Assembly: GCA_900142905.1 (NCBI GenBank)
Contig: FSRV01000002.1
Coordinates: forward strand, 1,612,001 to 1,676,000
Direction of reading: 5' to 3'
Length of the DNA stretch: 64,000 nt
DNA from: Burkholderia sp. GAS332
GTDB taxonomy: Bacteria; Pseudomonadota; Gammaproteobacteria; Burkholderiales; Burkholderiaceae
This document shows positions 18,509 to 27,589 of this stretch, one piece after another. A program made the translations under genes and the position numbers. The notes under the pieces are model-generated. The model was not told where the DNA came from. It saw only the letters and a program-made list of their open reading frames with translations, and did no database searches. How positions within the stretch are numbered: position 1 is the stretch's first letter; every line of letters begins with the position of its first letter.

Positions 18509-19786
18509 TCAGCCATGCGCGGCCGGCGCGATCTGCACAAGCTGGCCGGCACTCAGCGAATCGCCGGGGTTATCGATCACGCGGTCGGTCGCCGCGAGGC
18601 CCGTGGTGATTTCCACATGCGTGCCGAAATCGCGGCCGATGTGCACCGTCTTGAGCGCGGCACGACCGTTGCCGTCGACTACGGCGACCGTCACGCCATC
18701 CGGGCGGAAGAGCAGGGCGCTCACCGGCAGATCGAGCGCCGGTGTGGTCGACTGCAACTGCAGATGCACCTGCGCGTAAGCGCCCGGCATCAGCGCGCCA
18801 TCCTTGTTATCGACGTCGACCTCGACGCGCAACGTGCGGCTCGACGGATCGATCGAGCCGCTCGTGCGCGCGACCTTTGCGGCGATGTGCCGCCCGGGAT
18901 ACTGCTGGGCGCTCAGATACACGCCGGTGTCGGGCGTGACGTAGGGCGCATCGTTCTGCGGCACGTCGACGAACACGCGCAGCACCCCGGTCTGCTGGAT
19001 ATGAAACAGCTCGCCCGACATACCCGGCGTGCCAGGCGTGCCGCCCGCCGTCACCAGAGTGCCGACGTCGACGTTGCGCGCGGTGATCGTGCCGTCGAAC
19101 GGCGCGGTGATCTTTTCGTACGACACCAGCTCGGCCAGATGCGCGACGTTGGCCTGCGCCGACGCCAGCATCGCGCGACGCGCTTCCATGTCGCTGACTT
19201 TCGTATCCGCATCCTGCTGCGCGACCGATTGGGTTTTCAGCATCTCCTGCCAGCGCTGCGCGGTGGTCTTCGCGAAGTCGAAGTTGGCTTGCGCGGTGGC
19301 TTCGTCGGCGCGGGCCTGGCGCAGTTGTGCGTCCAGATCGGGCGCGTCGATCGTGGCGAGCGTCTGTCCGGCTTTCACGTGGGTGCCGATGTCGGCGTTC
19401 CAGTGCGCCAGATAGCCGCTCGTACGCGCATAGATCGATGCTTCGGCAAACGGCGTCACGGCGCCGGGCAGCAGCAATTCGTGGACGGCCGGCGCGGGGT
19501 GCGGCGTGACCACGGACACGCTCAGCACGCTTTGCGCTTGCGTCTGTTGCGTCAGCGCGGCGCTTGCGTGCAGACGCGGCACGATGCCGACGATCAGCAA
19601 TGCCGCGGCGAGGCCGGTCAATGCGAGCGGCCAGAGGCGGCGGTGTGGCTTCGGGTTTGTGGGCATGTCGGCGGCGCGGGCGGCCTGATTAACCTTGGCG
19701 GCTGTGGCGGCCTCAGCGATTCGATCAGCCTCGGCGGCCGGTTCAGACCCGTCGCCGAGGTCAGGCGGCAGTAATGGATTGTTCAT
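18509..19786 (-). CDS. RND efflux periplasmic adaptor (membrane fusion protein)
   Basis: A 425-residue HlyD/AcrA-type adaptor. A cytoplasmic N-terminus of ~50 residues precedes one membrane helix (LWPLALTGLAAALLIVGIV). Then come the lipoyl half (YLAHWNADIGTHVKAGQTLA), an alpha-hairpin and a beta-barrel (VDVGTLVTAGG). The start at 19786 follows from the family N-terminus; the longer frame runs into the pump gene. Nineteen bases separate it from the pump. The acidic, Ala-rich cytoplasmic tail is unusual but has no assignable role. Confidence 0.88.
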   Translation of the reverse strand: MNNPLLPPDLGDGSEPAAEADRIAEAATAAKVNQAARAADMPTNPKPHRRLWPLALTGLAAALLIVGIVPRLHASAALTQQTQAQSVLSVSVVTPHPAPAVHELLLPGAVTPFAEASIYARTSGYLAHWNADIGTHVKAGQTLATIDAPDLDAQLRQARADEATAQANFDFAKTTAQRWQEMLKTQSVAQQDADTKVSDMEARRAMLASAQANVAHLAELVSYEKITAPFDGTITARNVDVGTLVTAGGTPGTPGMSGELFHIQQTGVLRVFVDVPQNDAPYVTPDTGVYLSAQQYPGRHIAAKVARTSGSIDPSSRTLRVEVDVDNKDGALMPGAYAQVHLQLQSTTPALDLPVSALLFRPDGVTVAVVDGNGRAALKTVHIGRDFGTHVEITTGLAATDRVIDNPGDSLSAGQLVQIAPAAHG

Positions 19787-19805
19787 GTGCAGGCTCTCGT
19801 CGAAG

Positions 19806-22800
19806 TCAAAGTGTGCGGGCGGAAACGCGGGATTCTTCTGTGTCGGTGCGAGCCGCGCGGCGTTTGTCGAGCCACGCATGCACCATCCCGTAGACGACCG
19901 GAACAAACAGCAAGGTGGACACCGTGCCGAGCGCGAGGCCGCCAATCACCGCGCGGCCTAGCGGCGCGTTCTGTTCGCCACCGTCGCCGAGGCCGAGCGC
20001 CATGGGCAGCATGCCGATGAGCATCGCGAGCGCGGTCATCAGCACCGGCCGGAAGCGGCTGAAGCCCGCCTCGAGCGCGGCCTGCAGCGGCGGCTTGCCG
20101 CCGTGGTGGAATTCACGCGCGGTGTTGATCACAAGAATGCTGTTGGCCGTGGCAATGCCGATGCACAGAATGGTGCCGGTCAGGGCCGGCACGCTCAGGC
20201 TCGTGCCGGTGCTGAACAGCATCCACGCGATGCCCGCGAGCGAGCCCGGCAAACCGCTGATGATGATGAACGGATCGAGCCACGACTGAAAATTGACGAC
20301 CATCAGCAGATAGACGAGGGCGATCGCGAACACGAGACCGCTTGCGAGGCCGCTGAACGAATCGTGCATCGCCTGCACCTGGCCGCGCACCACGATCGAT
20401 GCGCCCGGCGGCAGTTGCGGCCGGATCTGATCGACGAGCCGGGTCACGTCGCTTGCCACGCCGCCGAGATCGCGACCTTGCGCCGACGCGAAAATATCGA
20501 GCACCGGCTGCACGTTGTAGTGCGAGACGACGGCCTGCTGGGTGCCGCGTGTCAGCGTGCTCAGCGCGCCGAGCAGGTTCTGCGGGGCAGGGCCGTTGCC
20601 GGTTGTCGCCGCGCCTGCACTTGCACCACTGCTCTGTGCGACCGGAATATTGGCCAGCGCCTGCAGCGAGTTAATGTCGTACTGAGGCATCATCGCCATC
20701 AGCGGATAGCTGACACCGTTGCTCGGATCGAGCCAGAAATTCGGCGAGGTTTGCGAACTGCCGGAAAGCGCGATCAGCAGATTCTGCGACACATCGCGTT
20801 GCAACAGGCCGGCTTGAATCGCCCGCGTACGGTCGACATTCACGTTGATCGCGGGTTCGTCGCCCGGTTGCTGGATGCGCGCATCGACGAGGCCGCGTAC
20901 ACCACGCAGTTCCGCAAGTAAACGGTTCGCCACGACGCGATTGGCGTCGAGCTTGTTGCCGACGATCTGGATATCGATCGGTGCGGGCAGGCCGAAGTTG
21001 AGAATCTGACTGACGATGTCGGCGGGCAGGAAGGCAAACGTGACGCCGGGGAAATCTTTGGAGAGCGTGGTGCGCAGCGTCGCCACATAGGCGGCGGTGG
21101 GCTTATGTCCGGCTGCGAGCGTGATCATGATTTCGGCGTCTTCCGGGCCGATCGGGTCGGATGAATCGTAAGTCAGATTAATGCCGCTCACCGGCACGCC
21201 AATGTTGTCGAGCACGGCCGCGAGTTCCTGCTTCGGAATCACGCTGCGCACACGGGCTTCGACTTCATCGGTGATGCGCGCGGTGTCTTCGATACGCGTG
21301 CCGGTCGGCGCACGCAGATGCAAGCGGATCTCGCCGGTATCGACAGCAGGGAAAAAATCGCGGCCGGCAAACGGCACCAGCGCGAGCGAGCCGATACACA
21401 GCAGCAGGAAGGTAGCGATGAAACGGCGCGGTCGCGCAATCGCCGAGCCGAGCACACCGCGATAGCGTTCGCGCAAGCTCTCGAAGCGAAGTTCGAAGGC
21501 GGCCTGGAAGCGGATCAGCCGCGCAATCGGGCCGTTCCCCGTGACCGGCGCGTTACTGCGCGCGCGCATCAGATACATCGCGAGGGTCGGCACCAGCGTA
21601 CGCGAGAAGAAATACGACGCGATCATCGCGAACACCACCGCTTCGGCGAGCGGCACAAACAGATAACGGGCCACGCCGGAAAGCAGAAACATCGGCACGA
21701 AGACGATGCAGATCGACAGTGTCGAGACAAAGGTCGGCACGGCGATTTCGCCCGAGCCGTTCAGAATCGCGTCGTGCAGTGGCTCACCGTTTTCCAGATG
21801 GTGCGTGATGTTTTCGATGGCGACGGTGGCATCGTCGACGAGAATCCCCACCGCGAGCGCGAGCCCGCCGAGCGTCATGATGTTGATGGTCTGGCCGAGC
21901 GCGGACAGCGCGATCAGTGAGGTCAGCACCGCGAGCGGAATCGACACCGCGATGATCAGCGTGGCGCGCCAGCTGCCGAGAAACACCAGGATCATCACCG
22001 CGGTCAGGGCCGCCGCGATTACCGCTTCGCGCGCCACGCCCATCACGGCCGACTTCACGAACACCGATTGATCGGACAGCGCGGTGATATGCAGCGCGCT
22101 CGGCAAACCGGCCGCGATATGCGGCAGCATCGCCTTGACCTGCTGGATGATGGTCAAGGTGGACGTGCTGCCGGATTTTTCGATGGTGAGGAGCGCGGCG
22201 CGTTTGCCGTCGCTGCGCACGATGTTGGTTTGCGGTGCGTAGCCATCACGTACGTGGGCGACGTCGCGCACATACACCACGCCGCCGGCCACTGTCTTGA
22301 TCGGCAGGTCGTTGAGCGCGGCCACCGTGTCGGTGCTGCCGTTCATCTGCACGTTGTATTCCTTCGTGCCGATTTTGGCTGTGCCGCCTGGCAGAATCAG
22401 GTTTTGCGCGTTGACGGCGTTGACCACGTCGAGTGGGGAAAGGCCTTTGGCCTGGAGCGCACGTGGATCGATATCGACCATGATCTGCCGCACTTTTCCG
22501 CCGAACGGCAGTGGCACGGATGCGCCTTGCACCGTCGCGAGTTGCGTGCGGATCTGGCTGTTGCCGAGGTCGTAGAGTTGCTGCTCGGACAGCGTGTCGC
22601 TGGAGAGTCCGAGTTGCAGGATCGGGACCGTTGACGCGTTGTACGTGATGATGTTTGGCGGCAACGTGCCCGGCGGGAGGATGCGCAGGATCGATGCGGA
22701 ATTGGAGGCCGCCTCGGCGATTGCGCGGTTGATGTCGGCGCCCGGGTGGAAGAATATCTTCACTACGGAGACGCCGTTGAGCGATTGTGACTCGATGTGC

Positions 22801-23036
22801 TCGATATCGTCGACGTCGGAGGTCAGCGCGCGTTCGTAGTTCGAGGTGATGCGGTTGGCCATGTCCTGGGCGGAAAAGCCGTTATACGTCCAGACGATGC
22901 TGACCACCGGGATGTTGATGTTCGGGAAGATATCGGTCGGCGTGCGGAGTATCGCGAGCGGGCCAATGATGAAGATCAACACCGCGAGAACCACGAATGT
23001 GTAGGGGCGGCGCAGCGCGAGCTTGACGATCCACAT
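19806..23036 (-). CDS. RND efflux transporter permease (inner-membrane pump)
   Basis: A 1076-residue pump with the AcrB-like double repeat: a first helix (VLAVLIFIIGPLAILRTPTD), two large periplasmic loops and 12 membrane segments. The proton-relay acidic pair is present in GILVDDATVAIEN. It resembles the MexF/MdtB-like HAE subgroup rather than the CzcA metal type, but the substrate cannot be fixed. It is the first gene of a three-gene operon (pump, adaptor, outer-membrane factor) whose promoter region contains paired operator-like sites at 23162-23242. Confidence 0.92.
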   Translation of the reverse strand: MWIVKLALRRPYTFVVLAVLIFIIGPLAILRTPTDIFPNINIPVVSIVWTYNGFSAQDMANRITSNYERALTSDVDDIEHIESQSLNGVSVVKIFFHPGADINRAIAEAASNSASILRILPPGTLPPNIITYNASTVPILQLGLSSDTLSEQQLYDLGNSQIRTQLATVQGASVPLPFGGKVRQIMVDIDPRALQAKGLSPLDVVNAVNAQNLILPGGTAKIGTKEYNVQMNGSTDTVAALNDLPIKTVAGGVVYVRDVAHVRDGYAPQTNIVRSDGKRAALLTIEKSGSTSTLTIIQQVKAMLPHIAAGLPSALHITALSDQSVFVKSAVMGVAREAVIAAALTAVMILVFLGSWRATLIIAVSIPLAVLTSLIALSALGQTINIMTLGGLALAVGILVDDATVAIENITHHLENGEPLHDAILNGSGEIAVPTFVSTLSICIVFVPMFLLSGVARYLFVPLAEAVVFAMIASYFFSRTLVPTLAMYLMRARSNAPVTGNGPIARLIRFQAAFELRFESLRERYRGVLGSAIARPRRFIATFLLLCIGSLALVPFAGRDFFPAVDTGEIRLHLRAPTGTRIEDTARITDEVEARVRSVIPKQELAAVLDNIGVPVSGINLTYDSSDPIGPEDAEIMITLAAGHKPTAAYVATLRTTLSKDFPGVTFAFLPADIVSQILNFGLPAPIDIQIVGNKLDANRVVANRLLAELRGVRGLVDARIQQPGDEPAINVNVDRTRAIQAGLLQRDVSQNLLIALSGSSQTSPNFWLDPSNGVSYPLMAMMPQYDINSLQALANIPVAQSSGASAGAATTGNGPAPQNLLGALSTLTRGTQQAVVSHYNVQPVLDIFASAQGRDLGGVASDVTRLVDQIRPQLPPGASIVVRGQVQAMHDSFSGLASGLVFAIALVYLLMVVNFQSWLDPFIIISGLPGSLAGIAWMLFSTGTSLSVPALTGTILCIGIATANSILVINTAREFHHGGKPPLQAALEAGFSRFRPVLMTALAMLIGMLPMALGLGDGGEQNAPLGRAVIGGLALGTVSTLLFVPVVYGMVHAWLDKRRAARTDTEESRVSARTL

Positions 23037-23161
23037 GATGGTTTCCTGAAAAGAGGCGAGGGAGGCGTGCGTCTTTGTTTCCGTGCCGAATGGCGCGTGA
23101 CGCGGGCTTCTTTGTGAGTCAGGAGTGTGAGGGTTTGGCGCTTACCGGCGGCGGTCGGTTA

Positions 23162-23242
23162 GATTACCGTTCTGTTATCTGCGGTTTTAGTTTTTTGAGT
23201 TTTTTGGTTCAGACACCATGCGTAGATAACAAAACGGTAATC
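23162..23242. promoter_or_regulatory. Paired operator-like sites between the RND operon and DUF4148 gene
   Basis: GATTACCGTTCTGTTATC (23162-23179) and GATAACAAAACGGTAATC (23225-23242) are inverted copies of one 18-base element of form GATWAC-N6-GTWATC. Over 22 bases the two arms match at 20 positions. They lie 126-206 bases upstream of the pump start and 89-169 upstream of the DUF4148 start, as expected of shared regulation by a dimeric repressor or response regulator. Confidence 0.55.
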
Positions 23243-23330
23243 CGCAGGTCAGTGCGCCGACAGCTGAAATGACAAGAATGGGAAGCGTGGTTCAGGCCAC
23301 TCATTTCTTGCACTTCACTGGAGAGACATC

Positions 23331-23618
23331 ATGAAACTGCTTACCGCCATTGCTGTTGCCGCGCTTAGTTTGCCGTTTGGGGCGAATGCGTTTGCTCAAT
23401 CTAATCCGTCAGGACTCACGCGGGCGGAGGTTATGACGCAGTTGCAGCAGGCTCAGGCTGAGGGGCTCGTACCTACGCCTAATAATGACTATCCGCCTAC
23501 GGCGGCAGAGATTGCACGCAATCGGGAGATTTATGCTATTCAGCATCACGCGGATGCCGCTGGCGCTGTGAAGACAGCTGGCGTATCTGCTGCGGATGCT
23601 GGGGCGGCTTCTAATTGA
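23331..23618 (+). CDS. DUF4148 domain-containing secreted protein
   Basis: A 95-residue protein with a cleavable signal (LLTAIAVAALSLPFGANAFA) and the DUF4148 core LTRAEVMTQLQQAQAEGLVP followed by NDYPPTAAEIARNREIY. This small periplasmic family is widespread and multicopy in Burkholderiaceae, with unknown function. GGAGAG precedes the ATG at a normal distance. It is divergent from the RND operon, with which it shares the paired operator sites. Confidence 0.9.
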   Translation: MKLLTAIAVAALSLPFGANAFAQSNPSGLTRAEVMTQLQQAQAEGLVPTPNNDYPPTAAEIARNREIYAIQHHADAAGAVKTAGVSAADAGAASN

Positions 23619-23758
23619 TGCTTTGTTTGTTTCCCTACGGCGTTGGCTTTTTTGATTTCTTATTGGTTGATCAGCGTCGCTGCCGGTGCGGCGGCAATGC
23701 GCTCAATCATGAGATCAAGCGGGCCACGCCTCACGACATGGCCCTGATAAACGCCAGG

Positions 23759-25519
23759 CTACTGCCGGGCTGAACGCTTATGCTGGGCGTCCAGCGTGGC
23801 GCTATCCGCCAAGCCAGCCGCTGTCGGATTATCTGCTACGTGGATCGGAACGGCCGCCAGGCCCGGCACCAGTCCTTGCAGCGATCCGCCTGACAAACCA
23901 ACCTCGTTCAGCAGCGAGTCAATGAGCGGTGCATGCGCCCGGTACGACAACGCCGCGGACATCGCCTGCTCGGCCAGATTGTTGCCATTGTGTCCGGACA
24001 CCGGACCGGAGACACCGTCCGAGCTGCCGTTGCTGGCACTGCGATTCAACCCGTCTACCTGAATGATCTTGATCCCTTCAATCGCCTTCATCGGTTCGAC
24101 GGTCTGCTGGATCACGCCGGGAAGCGCCTGCAGCAGCGCGAGCTTGAACTTCAGGCTTGCCTGATCTGACGACAGCGCGTTGATTGCGTCATTGAGCGCA
24201 CGTTGTGCCTCTGCTTCTGCGAGCCCCTTCTTGCGGGCAGCTTCAGCCAGTTCCACAATCGCGGTGGCCTGCATCTGCGCGGCCTCGCGCTCGGCGCGAG
24301 CCTGGGTCGTGACGTGTACAGCATTGGTCTCGGCCTCCTGCGCGGCCTCAATCAGCGCGACCTGCTTGGCACGGTCAGCCTCTGCGGTCCGGCGGGTAGT
24401 TTCCACCAGTTGCTCGGCCTTGACCGCTTCCGCGAGTGCCTCGTTGGCTCGCGCCTGAGCCTGTGATTGCGCCTCCGATTTTCCGGCGATCACAATGGCC
24501 TTGTCCTGCGCGGCGATCTCGGTCACCTTGGCCTGCTCGATGGCCGCCATCTGGGTCACCTTCGTCTGCTCGATCTCTTTCACGCGAACCTCGCGCTCGG
24601 CTTCTACCTTGCGTGTACGCACAGCCTGTTCACGTTGGATCTCCGACTCCTGCACCTGCCGCTCCGCCACGATCCGGCTCTGCTCAGCCTCCTGGTGACG
24701 CTCAGCCTCGTAGGCTGCGATCCGCGCGCTCTGTTCGGCGGTGCGCGTCTTCACCTGCTGCTCCTGCTCGAGCTTCATGAACGATTCCTGCTGCTCGATC
24801 TCCAGCTTTCGCGCGAGTGCGTCACGATTTTTCTCACGAACCGAGACCTCGGTATCCTGCTCGACTTCGTTTCGCTCCTTGCGCCGGCGCTCCGTTTCCT
24901 GCGTGAGCTTTGTCAAACCTTCCGCGTCGAACGCGTTGTTCGGGTCGAAAAATTCTTTCGATGTCTGGTTGAAGTTGGTCAGCGATACGCTTTCCAGTTC
25001 GAGACCGTTTTTGGTCAGATCTTCCGCGACGGTGTTTTGTACGCCCTGCACGAACTTCTCCCGGGCGTCCTGCAGATCCTGCATCGTCATCTGTGCGGCA
25101 GTGGAGCGCAGCGCGTCGACGAACTTGTCGTCGACCAGCGCGCGCAGATTTTCGGGAGCCTGCGTTCGTTGGCCGAGCGTCTGCGCGGCTGTCGAAATAC
25201 CCTCGGCCGTCGGTTTCACTCGCACGAAGAACGCAACCACTACGTCGACGCGCATACGATCCTTGGTGATCAGGCTGTCGCGCGTCGCACGGCTCACCTC
25301 GAGCTTCAGCGTGTTCATGTTGATCGGGATGACCTCGTGAAACACGGGCAACACGACCGCGCCACCGCTCATGATCACTTTCTGCCCACCGAGGCCGGTC
25401 CGTACAAACGCGCGTTCAGCCGATGCGCGGACATAAAGCCGCGCGAAGATTAGGCCAATGACGCACAGACCAACAACCAGGGCCAAGCCAATGCCGCCCC
25501 AAAAAATGATCGAATCCAT
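23759..25519 (-). CDS. yqiK: Flotillin-like SPFH protein (YqiK family)
   Basis: A 586-residue membrane scaffold protein. An N-terminal helix (IGLALVVGLCVIGLIFARLY) is followed by an SPFH/band-7 domain to about residue 200 (GGQKVIMSGGAVVLPVFHEV). A long Glu/Ala/Gln-rich coiled coil (about 210-450) and a flotillin-type C-terminal region complete it. Length and layout match YqiK, which forms membrane microdomains. It follows the yqiJ-like gene on the same strand, as in Escherichia coli. Confidence 0.88.
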   Translation of the reverse strand: MDSIIFWGGIGLALVVGLCVIGLIFARLYVRASAERAFVRTGLGGQKVIMSGGAVVLPVFHEVIPINMNTLKLEVSRATRDSLITKDRMRVDVVVAFFVRVKPTAEGISTAAQTLGQRTQAPENLRALVDDKFVDALRSTAAQMTMQDLQDAREKFVQGVQNTVAEDLTKNGLELESVSLTNFNQTSKEFFDPNNAFDAEGLTKLTQETERRRKERNEVEQDTEVSVREKNRDALARKLEIEQQESFMKLEQEQQVKTRTAEQSARIAAYEAERHQEAEQSRIVAERQVQESEIQREQAVRTRKVEAEREVRVKEIEQTKVTQMAAIEQAKVTEIAAQDKAIVIAGKSEAQSQAQARANEALAEAVKAEQLVETTRRTAEADRAKQVALIEAAQEAETNAVHVTTQARAEREAAQMQATAIVELAEAARKKGLAEAEAQRALNDAINALSSDQASLKFKLALLQALPGVIQQTVEPMKAIEGIKIIQVDGLNRSASNGSSDGVSGPVSGHNGNNLAEQAMSAALSYRAHAPLIDSLLNEVGLSGGSLQGLVPGLAAVPIHVADNPTAAGLADSATLDAQHKRSARQ

Positions 25520-25606
25520 GTTGATTTTCGAACTCCCTTAAAAAAGAATGGCATTGCAAAACAGGGGTGGTGTCCGTGCGAGTTGCGCCGTTCGCCCGAC
25601 TGGCAG

Positions 25607-26263
25607 CTAGAGCAGATCCGAATGGCCAATGATTACGGCGCGGTACAGCGACCCTGAGACATGCGACACGATCGCCACTGTCGTGCCTCGGACAAAAGAC
25701 TGGCCGGCCCTATCCGGTTCGACGCGAACGTAGTGCGGCTGACCGTATCTGTCCAGAAGGCGCGCTTCCGCGGGGGTGCCGACGGAGGCTTCACCGGTTA
25801 CGATCTGGGCAGGCAGCCCGATGAAATCGATCTCGGATACGGCCGACGATTCGGTCTGCGGCACATAGCGAGCGACCAGACTGCCGGCTTGCCTGACAAG
25901 TGGCAGAGCGCCAAGAGCGGACATGACACTCGCCAGTGCTGGCGGCAGCATGAACCCGGCGAGCGCGTGCAGCAGCGATTGCACGAGCAGTCCGACGACA
26001 GAAAAACTCAGCAGAAATAGAATGAGTAGAACCAGAAGGGGCACCCGGCCGACGTGCAGCCAGCCGAGAAACTGCCCCACGACACCAACGTCGGCGTCTG
26101 CACCGGAATGGTCAAGGCCGAAATGGGTTACGAGAAGACTGCCTGCATGTTCGGTGACGCTCAGTCCGAACAGGAGCGTGAGGCCCTCCAGCGCGCCAAT
26201 CAAAATCATCAACCCGATCGCGGTCACGAAGGGGGCGTTTCCAGGCAGAAGCAATGGACTCAT
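25607..26263 (-). CDS. yqiJ: NfeD-like membrane protein (YqiJ family)
   Basis: A 218-residue inner-membrane protein with three hydrophobic segments (VTAIGLMILIGALEGLTLLF; VPLLVLLILFLLSFSVVGLL; a third near 110-130) and a C-terminal OB-like domain (EIDFIGLPAQIVTG...EARLLDRYGQPHYV). YqiJ/DUF1449 proteins work with flotillins. The start at 26263 gives the typical MSPLLLPGNAPFV; the longer frame adds 13 residues without support. First gene of the yqiJ-yqiK pair. Confidence 0.83.
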   Translation of the reverse strand: MSPLLLPGNAPFVTAIGLMILIGALEGLTLLFGLSVTEHAGSLLVTHFGLDHSGADADVGVVGQFLGWLHVGRVPLLVLLILFLLSFSVVGLLVQSLLHALAGFMLPPALASVMSALGALPLVRQAGSLVARYVPQTESSAVSEIDFIGLPAQIVTGEASVGTPAEARLLDRYGQPHYVRVEPDRAGQSFVRGTTVAIVSHVSGSLYRAVIIGHSDLL

Positions 26264-26715
26264 GGTTGTTGATCCCCGTAACAGGCGCGTCAGGATTCGC
26301 ACCCACTGGCTTGTTGTTCGCCATTTTCAGATAAGCGATACGTCCGCAAACGCGTTTTTTCCTCGTGGTGTCTTGTCAGATATCAGTGCGTTGACGAATC
26401 GGCACTTAAAGACAAAAGCACACCTAGTTTATCAAAGGTTCTCGCGATAGTCTGAAGGCGATATTCCAATTAAACTGGAACAGATCCGGCAACAGATAGT
26501 TTAACTTTGATCATTGTAAAGAAGGCTTGGGGTCACACGAATTGAAACGGCTCCCCTTTACAATTTTTGATTTTTACGCGGGATTTTTTACGGCCCATTG
26601 CGGTGATATGCCCGGCCTTATCAATCAGGTCTTTGTTATCGAAGCGAATTATGCGCAGCGTCAAGTACGATCGCGGTGGTCGGTGCTCCACGTTGGAACG
26701 GCCGCGCTGTACCCC
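26264..26715. other. Intergenic region, lower GC than flanks
   Basis: This 452-base gap holds the yqiJ upstream region and a stretch markedly richer in A+T (about 26450-26680). It contains a small inverted repeat TTCCA-N7-TGGAA near 26462 and one possible 52-codon minus-strand frame (26533-26691), listed separately. No known element is recognised. Confidence 0.35.
26533..26691 (-). CDS. Possible 52-residue protein or gene fragment, AT-rich
   Basis: Minus-strand frame from GTG 26691 to TGA 26533. The sequence is strongly basic and reads like real protein (RIIRFDNKDLIDKAGHITAM, then KKSRVKIKNC), with codon use unlike the GC-rich neighbours. There is no ribosome-binding site at the GTG, so it may be the C-terminal stub of a transferred gene. 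Family unknown. Confidence 0.22.
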   Translation of the reverse strand: MEHRPPRSYLTLRIIRFDNKDLIDKAGHITAMGRKKSRVKIKNCKGEPFQFV

Positions 26716-27477
26716 TCAACTCAAGCCCACCGCCCAATCCACCGCGGCATCGAACAAACTGCTTCCCGCCGGCGATAAGTTGCCGAATGTGTCGTTGTTC
26801 AGGAAGAACATCACGCGTCGGGCCGGCGCCAGCGATTCGTAGTCCATCGTCGCGCCTTTCTCGTACGCGAAGATCGCCGCCTTTTCCGGTTGGCCGTACA
26901 GCGTCGCAATGGTCGTCGCGCCAAGGCCCGGCTTGCCCCAGCTCATCGCAGCCTGTTTGACATAGACGTTTGTCACGCCTGCCGGTAAGCCGGCTGCAAT
27001 GGGGTGGGGCGCGTTGACCAGCCACAGGTAACGCTCTTTCTCCGCCTCGCCAAAATCGACGTCGTGACGCTTGCCCGTCATCGCGAAGTCGTCAAGCAAA
27101 TCGTTTTCCCATGTCAACAACGGTTTGGCCAGGTAGCGCCAGCCACCTACCACCTGCTTCGATGAGACCGTCGATGAAATCACCACAAGATCCGCATCGC
27201 CGGCCGCCTCTGGCGGTTGCGCCTGATCCAGCATGCGCACGCTGTAGCCACGCGCGCCGAGATGTGACGCGATCTTCTGGTCGACAGCCAGGTTCGGTCC
27301 GTTCAGTTGGACAGCCATGACCACTTTCTTTCCCGCGCGTGGTTCGCTCGATGCGGCGCGCGCAGCAGGTGTCGTGACAGCCAGCAAGGCACCAAGGCCC
27401 GCCGCCGCGGTGAGAAATGTCCGGCGTTTGCGTGCAGGCACCAAGCCCGTGTCAGCGCAACGGTTCCAAAGCTTCAT
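26716..27477 (-). CDS. Tat-exported protein of unknown function with a glutamine-amidotransferase-like fold
   Basis: A 253-residue protein with a twin-arginine signal (RKRRTFLTAAAGLGALLAV, cleavage near ARA-AS). The mature part reads like a Rossmann-type domain seen in secreted bacterial proteins (VVMAVQLNGPNLAVDQKI, DADLVVISSTVSS, PLLTWENDLLDDFAMTG, ARRVMFFLNNDTF). It lacks an obvious catalytic Cys-His-Glu set, so enzyme activity is doubtful. It follows the TonB receptor by 112 bases on the same strand and probably belongs to the ECF-controlled operon. Function unknown; a periplasmic partner for the receptor's substrate is possible. Confidence 0.7.
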   Translation of the reverse strand: MKLWNRCADTGLVPARKRRTFLTAAAGLGALLAVTTPAARAASSEPRAGKKVVMAVQLNGPNLAVDQKIASHLGARGYSVRMLDQAQPPEAAGDADLVVISSTVSSKQVVGGWRYLAKPLLTWENDLLDDFAMTGKRHDVDFGEAEKERYLWLVNAPHPIAAGLPAGVTNVYVKQAAMSWGKPGLGATTIATLYGQPEKAAIFAYEKGATMDYESLAPARRVMFFLNNDTFGNLSPAGSSLFDAAVDWAVGLS

Positions 27478-27589
27478 CAGTGTCTCCGAGAAACCCCGAC
27501 CTGCAGGTCGGGGGAAATGTCAAAACAGTTCCAATCTCATGTTTATCAGTTGACCGTGCATGCCGAGCGCGCGGCGTCGGCGCAGCCGT

